Part shown: positions 27,375-38,960 of the stretch, piece after piece | How positions within the stretch are numbered: the first letter of the stretch is position 1 | How the letters are laid out: each line of letters opens with the position of its first letter | Assembly (NCBI RefSeq): GCF_024713975.1 | Contig: NC_091112.1 | Coordinates: forward strand, 15,844,501-15,908,500 | DNA length: 64,000 nt | Direction: 5' to 3' | DNA from: Paralichthys olivaceus | Taxonomy: Eukaryota; Chordata; Actinopteri; Pleuronectiformes; Paralichthyidae | Notes under the pieces: generated by a model | Told to the model about the DNA's origin: nothing | The model's database searches: none | What the model saw: the letters and a program-made list of their open reading frames with translations, nothing else | Program-made: the position numbers and the translations under genes

Positions 27375-29197
27375 ACCTGGGTTGTTTACAATTTTATTGT
27401 CGTTATTGTTTTCTCATTGTCAGATAAAAGCAGATAGAGAGGAGCGTTGTCATCAGAAACAGCGTGCAGCTCTGGGGTTCCTGTCCAAAGCCGGACGAGT
27501 GAAAGGTCTGAGGTGAGTATACGATACGAGGCAAACCCCGCGGTCAGAAATGCTACATGACACTGTCCGCATCATAAACAGTCACAATGACGGCTGCTTT
27601 GTGTCTAATGACACTCAGCCTTTAACACATTCATGACACACAGTTATTCTGAGGTAAACTAGAGTTGGCTAGTGTTGTACTGAGCAAATAAACATCTATT
27701 AGGCTCTGTATGTCTATACTGTAGTGACCATCTGGTCCTGTTCCTGTAAGCACAGGTTACTGTAGCTCATCTCTACCTTGGCATAGCTTTGGCAATAGGA
27801 GGTAACATGTTAGCGCCCTCTTGGGGGCTGTTTGAGAACAAGCGCCTGTGTCCATTTCATGAACCTTTAGGGAGGAGCTCCCGAGGCCTTGGGCCAGTGG
27901 ATATAATATAATAAGGGATTACACAATGCAGAGTTAAAGTCAGCTATTCATATTTCAAGTTTGACAAATAACAGTTTCTATATACTGCTACTGCAATGTG
28001 GAGGAAAGCACCCGTAGACGTGTGTGTTTTCTAGGTTATGTACATGTCTTAGGCCCAAATGCAGGTGGAGTCTGAGTCGCTCCTCTTTCAGTTATAGTGA
28101 GATCCACTTTGAAGTGCAGCTTTGCAGTCATACAAACTTAACATGAGCTTAGGCTATAGCTTATTCCAATAGAGAAAGGTGCTCGTAGCATGATGAGTTG
28201 TGATCACATTTGATTTAGCGTTCTTTCAAACGTTACAAAATAAGACAGAAAAACATCAGTAGACGTATGCGACTCGTCTAGCTTCACGTCACTGGCTGAG
28301 GTTTGAGACAGATTTTGAAATGAGGGACTACAAAAATGACCAAAGAGCAGCATTCAGTATAAAGTATAACAAAGAAATACTATGATATAATATGATATAT
28401 TGTCCTAGGCTTGTTTGGCTAATATAAAAAGGTATAAATAACACATCCTGTTTTGGTTAAATACAGTTAAGATGAAGAAAACAAAGCAACAAATGTTAAG
28501 ACACAAATAAGAAACCTGGTGCAATTCTCCTCTTGACTTTTTCCACCATTTTTTTGGGATTACCTGAGATTCCACTTGTCCCTCAGGGCTTTACGGGTTT
28601 GATAGCAACAGCACTCGTCGATTGATCGACTGATTTGATCAGTCGACTGATTGAGGTTAGAGTCTTAACGAACCAGATGGGGTTCGAAGACGTTCAAGCA
28701 AGCAGAGGGCGTTCGTGTCACCACAAGCCAGATCCTTTAACTCATTTTCTCCACCGATCACAACCTGACCTGCAGGCTCAGCACGTTCGTGTCGCCACAG
28801 TCCATCAAACAAACGCTCTTTAAAAAGAAAAGCTAAAAGAAGGCGTGTAGCAGAGACAACAGAAAAAGCTTAGCTTCAAATGGGCGAGGTATCCTTTACA
28901 TAATTCTCCCTCTAAGGAATTTAGGCTTTTTAATACCATCGTGGAATGCACTATATATTTAGATATATGTATGTATACTGTATATTGCCGTTAATATAAG
29001 CAGGATTACTGTTGATAAATACAGTGGCCTCCTTACCATCAGAGGCACCTCAGCGAGCTTCAGCACCCTTCTGCTTGTGATTGTTAGGTGTAATAGCCCC
29101 CAAAGGCCCCACACGGCTGGAGGAGGGGACACTTATTGTTTAACTATTTCTTCGGATTAAACTTCAAACATGACGATCCAGATTTCCCTGGCTTTGG
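27375..29197 (-). other. hmbox1: hmbox1 3' UTR (inferred)
   Basis: Runs from the hmbox1 stop codon to just past the first good minus-strand AATAAA (27393-27398), about 1.8 kb. It includes a perfect 9-base-pair stem with a 3-base loop at 28626-28646. Its extent is inferred from the poly(A) signal only. Confidence 0.5.
27393..27398 (-). terminator. hmbox1: Candidate hmbox1 poly(A) signal
   Basis: Minus-strand AATAAA followed on that strand by TTGT-rich sequence, suitable for cleavage at about 27370-27385. It is the best such signal downstream of the hmbox1 stop codon, but was not tested against transcript data. Confidence 0.5.
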
Positions 29198-32100
29198 TCA
29201 CTCTTCATCCACAGTCTCCCTTTTTGAATCCTCTTCTTTCTGTTCCAGGACCTGAGGGGTGGGGCTTGGCAGGGCTGCCACCTCTGTAGTAGCCAGCGAG
29301 GAGGGGTCTTGTTGGTCGACAATCCTCTGGGAGGATGCGTCTTCCTGTAGAAGGATAGATGATAGAAATATATGTAAAATATTTCTGTTGTATGTATCTT
29401 TTCTTATTTGTACACGTCCGGTTGGAAACAGCAGAGCTCATTCTTAGCAATAACGTTGTTTGGATGTTTTCAGAATAAGTGTCGAAAGGCTGTGAACAGT
29501 CTTAATGTCACCACTAGCAGTTTTTGGCTGGGTCCACTCGTGAGGTGAGTGAAGCAATGCCGTTTATGTCCTCCTCTACCTGCTGTGAGCAGCTAACAGC
29601 TGGCTTGAGTTTCTGCTGTGACCCCTTGAGACCTCTTGGCAATTTCACAATTTGTTCTCAGCGTAGCAAAGTGTGGCTTTTATGACCACCTACCACTGAG
29701 TTAGGTGAAACATGACGTGTGTGCAGTGATGCCAGGAACATCAGTGGCGAGAACAGCCTCAACAGAAGTACTGAAGAATTCTACGTTTCAAGGCTACTAA
29801 CGGTTCTCATGACAGACATGTCCAGTTACAGGTGAACAAGTAGACGTATGGTCTTGTCTGTATTGTGTCCACGTCCCAGAGCAAGAAAATGTCTGTATGT
29901 GTGTGTGTGTGTGTGTGTGTATCATCAAGATTAGTAAAGCTCTATATAAATACAGACCATTTACCATAATAGTATAGTTATAATAGTAATAATAATAACA
30001 TAGTGCTGGTGCTTTTCCATCTATGACAAGTCCATCTTGATAAAGGTCTTTGAAATATAACATCAGTCCAACTAGTAAACTGTCTGGAAGTGTCATCCTT
30101 TGTGCCACAAACAGCTTGAACATGCAGAAGGATCAGGGCCACCACTAATTTTTGGTTTCTTCTTCAGTAGCAGTTACATTGCTCTATGTTGGCGAACTTG
30201 CTCTGAGGATCAATGACTCACCTGATCAGCAAACTCCTGCATCTCCCCCTCCTCACCATTGGAGTGGCAGCTTGGACTTGGCACCTCAATTCCATGGCTT
30301 TCCAAGATGGCAGCCTCTAGTTGTGCGAGAGAAGAAAGCGGGGATTGGAAACACATGAAGTGTAAATGTGCATGTGAAGTGTCCAGTGTCCACAGATGAG
30401 ACAAACATGACCGAATGCTTGCCCCTAAGAATCCACCTGTTGTATGCGAAGCACAGTCAGTTATCAAATCCTCACCGATATTCGCTCTTCTCTTCATCTC
30501 CTTCCGGCGGTTGGCAAACCAGTTGTAAACCTTCAACGCCGTCACGCGCTCAAACTCAGACAGTTTACAACCTGATTAATTAAACAAAACAAATCGTGTC
30601 AATTTCATGTCAGCAAATTTAGAATATAAACATTTGTCCTTCAGTCAGGTCCTTCCACATTTATAAGGTGGCACCTGAAGAATGCAGCACATGCAGCAAC
30701 CTAACTGTTTGTGGAAACTCAAATATGAGAGTGATCATGTTGAGACTCAAATGCTGACTGGGTCTGAGGGTTGGAGTTTGAATTCATGCATCATGAAGAC
30801 AATATTGGAGAGAAGGACATTACTAACTAGTGAAAAAGTTAAAGTTAGATGAGATCTACAACTAGTTTTTGCACATGGACTAGAGAGCACATGATACAGC
30901 TGGTGTTTGTCTATTTTATCAAGAAGAACGAATCATTGGCTTCACTTGTACCTGGTTTCTGAATGACAGAGTTACAGGCACTGGCAATCTCCTCTCGCTT
31001 GGCTTCATCTGGATACTGGTTCTCCATGAAGAAACTGTGGGAGACAAAGATCCACAGTATTGGAAACAGTTTAATCATATTGCATCACAGGCGACGCATT
31101 GATTAGAGGATGGCACCAGTCTGAGGCGAGCTAGTTACGCCCTCATTTTACACTTTATCAACTCTTAGTTTTTGTATTGAACCAGAGGAGACAATATTTA
31201 CACAGTTGAGCAGCATCAGGAGAGGGCCTCGCTGTACAGGAATAGATTAATGGATGCATTAAGTGGATTAATTTCGGCAACTCAAGCTTTAAATACTTAA
31301 ATCTCTACTTATGTCTATAAATGTGAAGACTCTTCTGTAAAAACTGGATTTTACATTACCAGGTAAAAACCTTTTAGTCCTTACTCGTGTCTACATTCTT
31401 TATATTCATCCATGTTTGAAAATGAATCACTGTCTCACATTACAGTACAAACAGGGATCAATTTCTTCCAGCCTCCTTATCCTCTCACCCTCAGAGTTGC
31501 CCTACCCTGTCCGCTCCATCTCACACATACTCACACTCACACACCATCTTCACCTCTGCTGTATCGTCCTTGGGTCGAAACTAGCTCATAAGGATCAGCA
31601 CTGCGGTAGAATTGCATAATCCGGTGGGCACTGCTCGTGAGTGTAGTCTGAGGGCCTGTGTGGTCTTATTATCGCGAGTGTCCAGTCTGAACCCTATACT
31701 TACAGCAACCATGTAATAGAGAAATCAATGGCAGGCAGCGGGTAGAGGAATACCTACTCCTCTCCTCTTTCTCTGCATCCTCCTGAACAGAAGCAGGGAC
31801 ATAATACATCTTGTAAAAAAAAGCCCTGCATCATAAATCAAATGCTTCTGAGCCGCACAAAGAGCAGAGCGTCACTAAAGGACATTCACCCTGGAAGGAT
31901 TATTTATACTAGACTTTAACTTCAAGCAATGCTGCATTCCTATCATAGGGAAATGACAGTCACGAGAGCTTTATGTCCTTCCGAGTACTAACATGCTCAA
32001 ACCCATCAAACACAAGGAGGGTTTACAGAAAAGCTTGGCTGGAGCTTTTTAATAGTTTAGTGAAAAACACAAACTCAATCCCAGTGAAACTTTTGTTTGT

Positions 32101-35100
32101 CTTCACCAAATCGAACATTTAACTCAAAACAAAAAAACTCCCATCTGCAAACCTTGGGTTCCTGACATGAATTTCCTTTTTTAAAGTTAAATCAAACAGT
32201 ATTCTTTGAGAAGTCTCTTTCTTTGTCTCCAAAGAGACTCGCTCACCTCTCCATGATTGATTGGCACTCCTTCCTCCAGGTGAACCTGCTTCCTCTGCGC
32301 AGCCTCAGCGGTCCTCCCACTATCCCTGTCCTGTCCCCAGACATGATCCCCGTCCTCCAGTCAGGTTCCTCCTTCACCAGAGAGCGCATTGATAAGGTGG
32401 CACCTAAAGAACACAGCACATGCAGCAATTTAACTGTTTACCCTCGAGCTGCCGTTTCACCAGCTGAAACGATAAAGTGGATCTTGGAGTTTGGTTGCAA
32501 AGTGAGCCCTAACTGCTTCACTGTCAGCAGTTTGTTAACTCACCACTGTGTTACACAAAAGCGGGGGGGGGGGCAGCTGACATTGGGTAAGACACAAGGT
32601 GGATAAGTCACTACTAACTAGTGACCACATGAAAAGGTTATAACTAGTCGAGACCAACAACTACATATTTCAGGTGGACTATCTAAGATACGGCTGGTGT
32701 TTGTCCACTGTATCGATAGTAATTAATAGTTCACTTCAGTTGTACTTGCATGTCTTTCCTGAGGCGTGCTAAAATAAAGACTGAAACCAACAGCAACCAG
32801 GCGGTGGCAGCAGTAATTCCCATCTCCAGTGAATGCAGCATGAAATCACACTAGTATCAACACACTGCTCGATTGTGTGTGTGTGTGTGTGACTTTCAAA
32901 CTAGAGATTTACTTAATCTAACTTAACTTAACACTATCTATGGGGGGATGTATGTACATAATTTCTACTTCCATTAAAGTTTCTGCTACCATTACTCTAA
33001 CCTTTGCACCATTAACAATAACAAAGGAATGGCTTGCACGTGCTCTGTGTGGATTTATATATTACGGTACATCGTAAATAGAGCTCGACCAATATGTTTT
33101 TTTTTTTAAAGAGACACCATTATTGATCTGAGATTAAGTGAGATCAATTTATTGATACACATTTTCTTACACATCCCATTACAGTGTATTTCACTCTCAT
33201 GCGATCAATAAAGTTGATCTTATCTCACATATGTAAGATTTTTTTTACTTAAGTTTGTGGGCAATGAATGTACTGGCAGGACATCGAAGGGATGAAAAAT
33301 AAAGCTGTCACCGATAAGTAGGGAGATAAATCTGAAATTAGCTCAAATGGTCTGACTTCCTTTACAAGAGGATTTCAATAGAACAGTACCAAGGTACTTT
33401 TAGCATTAGGTGTACAATAACTGCTAAGAAAACAAAAAAGAAGTTCATCAGCATAGGATGCAACGGTGTCATTGTGGCTATGGGTTTAATGGCATGCAGG
33501 CCAGCAAGTGTGCAGGCGAACCCTGCTGCAAGCTGCTGCGGCCAGGGCAGGGAGGGACTGGTTACCTGGCTGGGCCTGGGCGGCTGCGGCGGCAGCAGTG
33601 TACCATGGCAGCAAGTGCATCAGCAGCTCTCTCTGTCTGCTCCACACAGGGTTGGGGTTGAGGTTGGTGTTTGGGTTGGGGAGGATGTTGGGAAGGCTGC
33701 CACTTGCCCCTGCTACCGTCCCGTCTCTGTCCCCTCCCCTGGCCCTGGGCATGGGGCTCACGCTGTGCTGGCTTTCACTCCACCTCAGCCCTTCAGTCGG
33801 GACAAAACCAATGGTCAGGCAGGCCACAGCCATGGATCAGATTATAGACAGGTTTGGCTCATGTCAATGGAGAGTTGAGTGGGTTTACTGCCACGCTCCT
33901 GTAGACCTGTCGGGCAATTTTTAGTCATAAACTAAAAAAAATCTATTGCAAACTTTTTCCGAATCAAATTTTGTCTGGTAGCACTGCTTTCTGAAACGTT
34001 CACGTTTCACGACGGGCAGGTCAATAGGAGCCTTCGTCAGAAGCAAAGCACTGCTAACGCTTTGTCTTTGAAACATGGCAGAGAAACGTAGTAAATGTTA
34101 GTATCTTTGTTAAAAGCCTGTTTGTTAGCCATGTAGGAATGAAAACCAGCACCAGAGTACCTCCAGCATCAGGGCTGAGAACTACAGAGGAGCCAAGCTT
34201 GGGAGGGTGGGGGGGAAAGTAAAGGACTAAGATGAAGAAGAGAGCAGGGATAGCAGATGGTCCATCAGTGGCTTTGTTCACTTTTGCAAAACTGGTAACA
34301 TTTAATCGTATCGAGACATTTTTTACATGATTTACTGTGGAGGCACACAAACCAGTAAAGGCATCTTTTTAAACCACACTATATTTTTGTTAGTGTTCCT
34401 GTATCCTAGGACATGGAGAGGTCAACACCAACCCAAGCTGTTACTTAAGCCTGCACAGACAAACCACTCTCATGCACTAAAGTTTCATTCCCAAACCAGG
34501 GGCCTTCAAAATTATTGATTTGCATCTCCTGTGACAGGACTACCTTTATCATTTGTCTTTCCTCTGAAATTATAGATCAGTCCCATGTCCTTCCCTGACC
34601 TCACAGCCCTTGAGGACCAGGGTGGCGTTAGCTTGAGGTATTAGGGGTGCGTGGGTGTACCATGCAAGGGGATGGTGGGTAAAGAGGGGGGCAGATGGAA
34701 GGTTAGCAAGCAAGTGGTTCACATTTTATATACACAATAAATGTCATCTCGTTTTAATACAAGCCTTTCTTCCTACGTTATCGTATATACAGAATAATCC
34801 GCCCTCATTAACCTGACATTCAACCTTAAGGCCCAGATCAGCCCTCTCATAGTTAGTCTTCCTGTTAGTGACATCCATCATCCCTGCAACAGTCTGCTCT
34901 ACAGTAATCAGAGCGTTTGCACATCTGAAAGTTTGTCTTTGTTTGTATTTTTCACATTTGATCTGGTTAGTTTTGGTTTCCCATTGCAATTTAGGAAGCA
35001 CATTTAAGACGTATGACATACATACATCTTGTCATCAACACCTGCATGGGCTGTGTCTTTGACATTGACTGGTTTGTAGACGGATGTGCAAGTTAATGTG

Positions 35101-37472
35101 TTGCCAATTCAGCTATTGTATTCGCTAACTAAAGTAAAAGTTTCGAAAAGTTCGCTAAAAAAGTAGTCTTTCCGACTGGATGGAGAAAATTAATCTTTGC
35201 CACTGTAATATCATTTTAATATTACTACCGGCAGCAGCATCTTTGAATGCACCAAATGACCATCCAAGTCCTAATCATTGGAGGCGAGGACTGCAAGCAA
35301 TACTGGGAGCCTGGGCAACTCAAGACCAATAAGGCTTCAGCTACTTTTTCTTCTTCTAATGTTGCTGTCTCAACTTTCTGCAAAAAGTTAGAACTATCCC
35401 AAAAAAATATTTCCACACTGCAACAGAACCAAACCATGGTTAATTCTGATCCAGACCAAGACTTACTCCTCTGGTCCGACAAAATTTGCTCACTTGTCCG
35501 GACCGAGACACTTTTGTCACCTGTTATCTGGGTTTGGACTGAACTGAACCAAACATTATAGGTGTGCATGTTCTACACTACACCACTACAACCCTCACCC
35601 TCATCTCACCTGGATTATTCCTCTCCAGCAGGTACCAGCGGTAGAAAGCTCTGCGTTTGGAGTCGCTCATCTCCAGGCCTTGCTGCAGCAGCCACTGGGA
35701 GATGTAGCTCTGGCTGATGCCTGTGTGCATGAGGTGGGACATGTTATCTTGACACATTTAAGACATTGATTTATTTCATGCTGCAACAACAGAATCTGCA
35801 CAGTTGAGATCGGCAAAGTGCAGCATTTATTGTGTAGATGTGGAGCCATGGCTGCAGAGGCACAAGCCATCTCTGTTAGAGCATTACTGATACCAACCTC
35901 CACCAAGGAGGTTACGTTTTCAACTTTAGGGGCCCTGTCCACCAGCTGAGGAACAATAGCCAGTGATGGAGCAGAACTATGACCGTATACATGAAAATTA
36001 AATCTGCTTCAGAACAACTTTAAAAGATGAGACTCCACCTCTTAGAGTGGTACAATAACCTGAGTGAAACACTGTGGAATGACTACAGACAGGTCTTAAC
36101 ACAAGAACAGACAAGAAGAATGTCTGAGCTGAAGCAGCTCTATTGGAAGAATAGTTCAGAATTCCTCCTGAACATTGTGCAGGTCTGATCCACTGCTTCG
36201 TGGAGAGCTTGTTTGTGGTCACGGATGCCAAAGGGATATTTGACAAATTACTGAAGCCAGAGCTTACTTACTTTTTCTTTCAGGACTTTTATTATTCAAT
36301 GGGGTTGAGTGATACATCAATTAATTGTAAGTAATAACGAGCAGATAAATCAATAAAGAAAACAGTTAATGTATCTCCAGTATTGTTGAATGTGACGTCA
36401 GCATACAGACTTTTGTTTCTACAAAAAACACAACCAGTTCATTACTGTTTCATTTCAATATCTTCATTCATGCAGAAGTTTTAACATTAATCTAAATTCT
36501 TCCACTTTGGTCAGTCAGGGTCTTGAATCAAAATCAAACAAAAGTCTGATTTGTAATCTTACATTTTTAATGATATGCATCAACTGCTGCTGTATCACTT
36601 TAAAAAGGTGTAAAAAACAACAGAGACAGCAGGGTACCTGTGACTTGGCCGACGATTGCCTGAGAGATCCTGCGATTGTTGAGGAACGTTTTGATCTCTT
36701 CTTTCACCAGGTTGCTATCTTTCCTGTAGAAGCAAAACAACCCTGTCATGGCAGCAGAACCATTACACTGTGGTTAAAACATGAGCCTTTGCTCCGACTA
36801 ACCTTATTCACTGATGCTTCTCTTTTTTCAGCCATCCCTGAACACCTGACCTGAATTAACTCTGCTGAAATTCTGCAGAACAAGTCTGCACCTCTGGGGA
36901 CAGTAGCTGTCATTATCTGATATTATAATAGTCTCTCTTTGTGTCTACAATTCTTTTGGTCTTTTACACTCGTCCTCACCCAGCACTCATTCATCTCTGG
37001 CTCGCTGACAACATTTAGCACCACTGCGCTGCTCTTTCTCCTCTCACCTCATGTACTCTTCCACCTTCTCCTCCAGGTCCCACTCCTCCTCACCCATCAT
37101 GTCGTAACTGAACGACCGCTGAACCGCCACACTGGGAGGGTACAGGGGCGGAGGCGAGGCCTCATAGCTGTGGCTGGGGGACAGCGTGGCGCCTTCCAGG
37201 CCGGAGGTCTGCGTGGTAGCAGAGGCCAGGGAGAGCGAGGAGGAGGAAGAGGAGGATGACGACGAGGACGGGGCCGGTGCGGCTGTGGTGGGGGTGTTGT
37301 TGGACGGGTCCGGGTGAGAGTCGCAGTGCGACGGGCGGTGGTCTGGGTCGAGCCTCTCCAGGGACTCCAAAGCGTGGATGATCTGAGGTTTGGTCATGCC
37401 GGAGAGACGCAGGCGTTGCAGGAGGTCAATCTGTTCGATTGTGTAGCGCGGCTCCACCTCACAGTGCTCCAT
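29198..37472 (-). CDS. hmbox1: hmbox1 (HOT1-family homeobox-containing protein 1)
   Basis: Eight coding exons on the minus strand: 37472-37048, 36723-36638, 35720-35610, 32403-32247, 31034-30952, 30571-30476, 30316-30222 and 29344-29198. All borders are GT/AG and phases join exactly, giving 399 residues (human about 420). Family knowledge: HMBOX1/HOT1 is a nuclear protein that binds double-stranded telomeric repeats and acts as a transcription factor. Seen: an HNF1-type dimerisation start (EPRYTIEQIDLLQRLR, residues 7-22) and a serine-rich linker at about 60-130. A POU-like domain follows at about 140-205 (EEIKTFLNNRRISQAIVGQV, SYISQWLLQQG). The atypical homeodomain spans about 241-317, with the recognition helix KVYNWFANRRKE carrying W305, F306, N308 and R310. 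The last exon (EDASSQRIVDQQDPSS..., ending TVDEE) differs from the mammalian tail. Oddities are a candidate cassette exon and a relic exon, listed separately. The divergence suggests one of two fish paralogues. Confidence 0.93.
30636..30952 (-). repeat. Diverged internal duplication in hmbox1, copy 1
   Basis: Pairs with about 32360-32750. Shared plus-strand words in order are CAGTCAGGT, ATAAGGTGGCACCT, CAGCACATGCAGCAA, TACTAACTAGTG, GCTGGTGTTTGTC and CTTCA(C/G)TTGTAC. The right end coincides with the splice donor of the 31034-30952 exon. Confidence 0.65.
30640..30664 (-). pseudogene. Relic copy of the start of hmbox1 exon 32403-32247
   Basis: Minus-strand sequence TTCTTCAG then GTGCCACCTTAT matches the acceptor and first codons of the real exon at 32403, followed by a partly deleted version of the next about 35 bases (the ACCTGACTG word is kept). 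The frame is broken, and the piece sits in the intron between the 31034-30952 and 30571-30476 exons. Flanking intron sequence is duplicated too. Confidence 0.6.
32360..32750 (-). repeat. Diverged internal duplication in hmbox1, copy 2
   Basis: Partner of the 30636-30952 block, about 1.7 kb away in the same orientation. It includes the first part of the functional 32403-32247 exon and roughly 350 bases of the preceding intron. The middle part is less similar and contains a poly-G run near 32563. Confidence 0.65.
33566..33709 (-). CDS. hmbox1: Candidate in-frame cassette exon of hmbox1 (48 codons)
   Basis: Lies in the intron between the 35720-35610 and 32403-32247 exons. It begins after a minus-strand AG and ends at CAGCCAG followed by GTAAC. 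The 144 bases are open and phase 1 at both ends, the same phase as the flanking exons, so inclusion would add 48 residues without a frame shift. The product is not simple repeat: SLPNILPNPN, then RQRELLMHLLPWYT, then an alanine run and QAQP. The acceptor is weak because the sequence before it is purine-rich. An alternative acceptor with a better pyrimidine tract lies roughly 80 bases further upstream in the same frame. I know of no such insert in mammalian HMBOX1. Confidence 0.4.
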
Positions 37473-38632
37473 TCTGGCATCTGTGCACATTAGGAGGGGT
37501 GTAAATTTTGCAAAAGTGAACCTGAGAGTGGCTTTTTGAATGAAATACAAGACCAATTTTGTAAGTGAATATGAACCAGCTGCAGCTCTATTAATATAGC
37601 AAGGCTGGGTGGATTTCTCACCAGATAATCAGTGACACAAATTGTTACCAAGACATATACTGCTATATTTATCTCTACTCTGCATCTTTGATACACCTTA
37701 AATTTAGAGAATATGATGCAGACTTCTTCAAAACCAGCAGACCAACTGATAAATGATGAAAGAATTATTAATAGACACAAATAAAAAAAGACATGCAAAG
37801 CTCAACTCAAGCACAACACTACCTTTGTTGTGGTTCATTTATCTTTAACACAACACAATAATTAATAATTAAAATAATTGAATTATGTTTATTTTGTTAC
37901 GACCAAATAACTTTGAGCTGACACGAGACACGCTGACTTACAAAACTCAACTTAGAAGAAAGACACTGCATTCTCCTCTGAAGAACCCTTGGGTCATTCA
38001 AAATGTTGGCACCCTTTCAAAACACTTGGCACAGGCACTTGGGGCTAACCTTGTTCCATTTGTCCAGAGTGGAATTAAAGTAAGATCACCCTGGCATACA
38101 TAGTCTAACGTCAGGTCCCCTCAGCCCCGTCAAATCCATCTGTCCTTTTACTCTGTATACCTGTGCAGGGCTGCAGGAGAGATGACCCTCACATACACAC
38201 ATACACCATAAATATTGCATTTAACTAATTTGAAGTCTTTCTATTTGATACGACCTTACGAGGTTGAAAAAGGGGGACAACATAATACATCAATGCATTT
38301 ATACAAACCCAGCAAAGGTGTTCTTCAGCCATGCTTCCACTAAAACACACAGCTGCAGTGAGCTACAACAAGCTGAGACCATAAAAAAAGTTAATCTTGT
38401 TAAATGGGATGTGTCCCGAATTCACCCGGAGGACAACGATTTCTGGGATGCTTCAAGTCCACAGCTGTCACGTGTCTTTGCAGGACAGGAGTAAAGTTGC
38501 CAGATTTAGAAGATTCACACTGTGTGTTTACATGAGCGAGCTGAGCAAAACCCAAATGATTCAGATTCAAAGAGCAGGCTGGATTTTGGCTGCAGCAGTC
38601 AATCACAGCCTGTCCCGTCACTGAGGTCTTAC

Positions 38633-38714
38633 CTGATGGAGGGGGGGACACAGACAGGCGCCCCGGGAGTGGCTCGGTGCGTGGGGTCGCGGCGGGGACG
38701 CACCACTGTCGCAT
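38633..38714 (-). CDS. hmbox1: Alternative first coding exon of hmbox1
   Basis: Minus-strand ATG at 38714 in a GCC-ATG context opens a frame that runs to CCATCAG followed by GTAAGA. Splicing this donor to the acceptor at 37480 joins in frame as ...PPPS-DAR-MEHCEVEP. That gives a 30-residue extension starting MRQWCVPAATPRTEPLPGR and a 429-residue protein. The donor and frame continuity are seen directly; use of the ATG is inferred. If translation instead starts at 37472, this exon is 5' UTR. Confidence 0.45.
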
Positions 38715-38960
38715 GGCTCCTCGTTCGAGAGTTCGAGCTCGGCCGGTTCTCTACGGAGGGAGACGACAGACTCACTGCGGTGTGCTGCGGTCAAACTGCC
38801 GCTATATTAGCATAGTGGCGGGTCGGTCGCTAACAAGCTACGTGCTAAGCTAGCGGCATCAACTCCTCGGTTCCCCGGGGACCAGCCTCCACATCCTCCA
38901 CATCCATAGCCGCTGTTCGGAGACAGTCTGCTTCACCACGGCCGGTCACACACAGCGGAA
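38715..38960 (-). promoter_or_regulatory. hmbox1: CpG-rich promoter/5' UTR, proximal hmbox1 start
   Basis: GC- and CpG-rich stretch immediately upstream of the alternative first exon, with GCTAGC words at about 38841-38855. It probably contains a transcription start for the shorter first exon. No TATA box is evident. Confidence 0.45.

Noticed and set aside
33474-33924. Plus-strand ORFs of 134-138 codons
   Set aside because: They are antisense shadows of a GC-rich stretch. The minus-strand frame has matching splice phases and the plus-strand frames have none.
37048-37556. Upstream extension of the hmbox1 exon frame (MVLYFIQKATLRF...)
   Set aside because: This part precedes a splice acceptor at 37480 and reads as intron. 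The chosen start is MEHCEVEP, with the spliced MRQW extension as the alternative.
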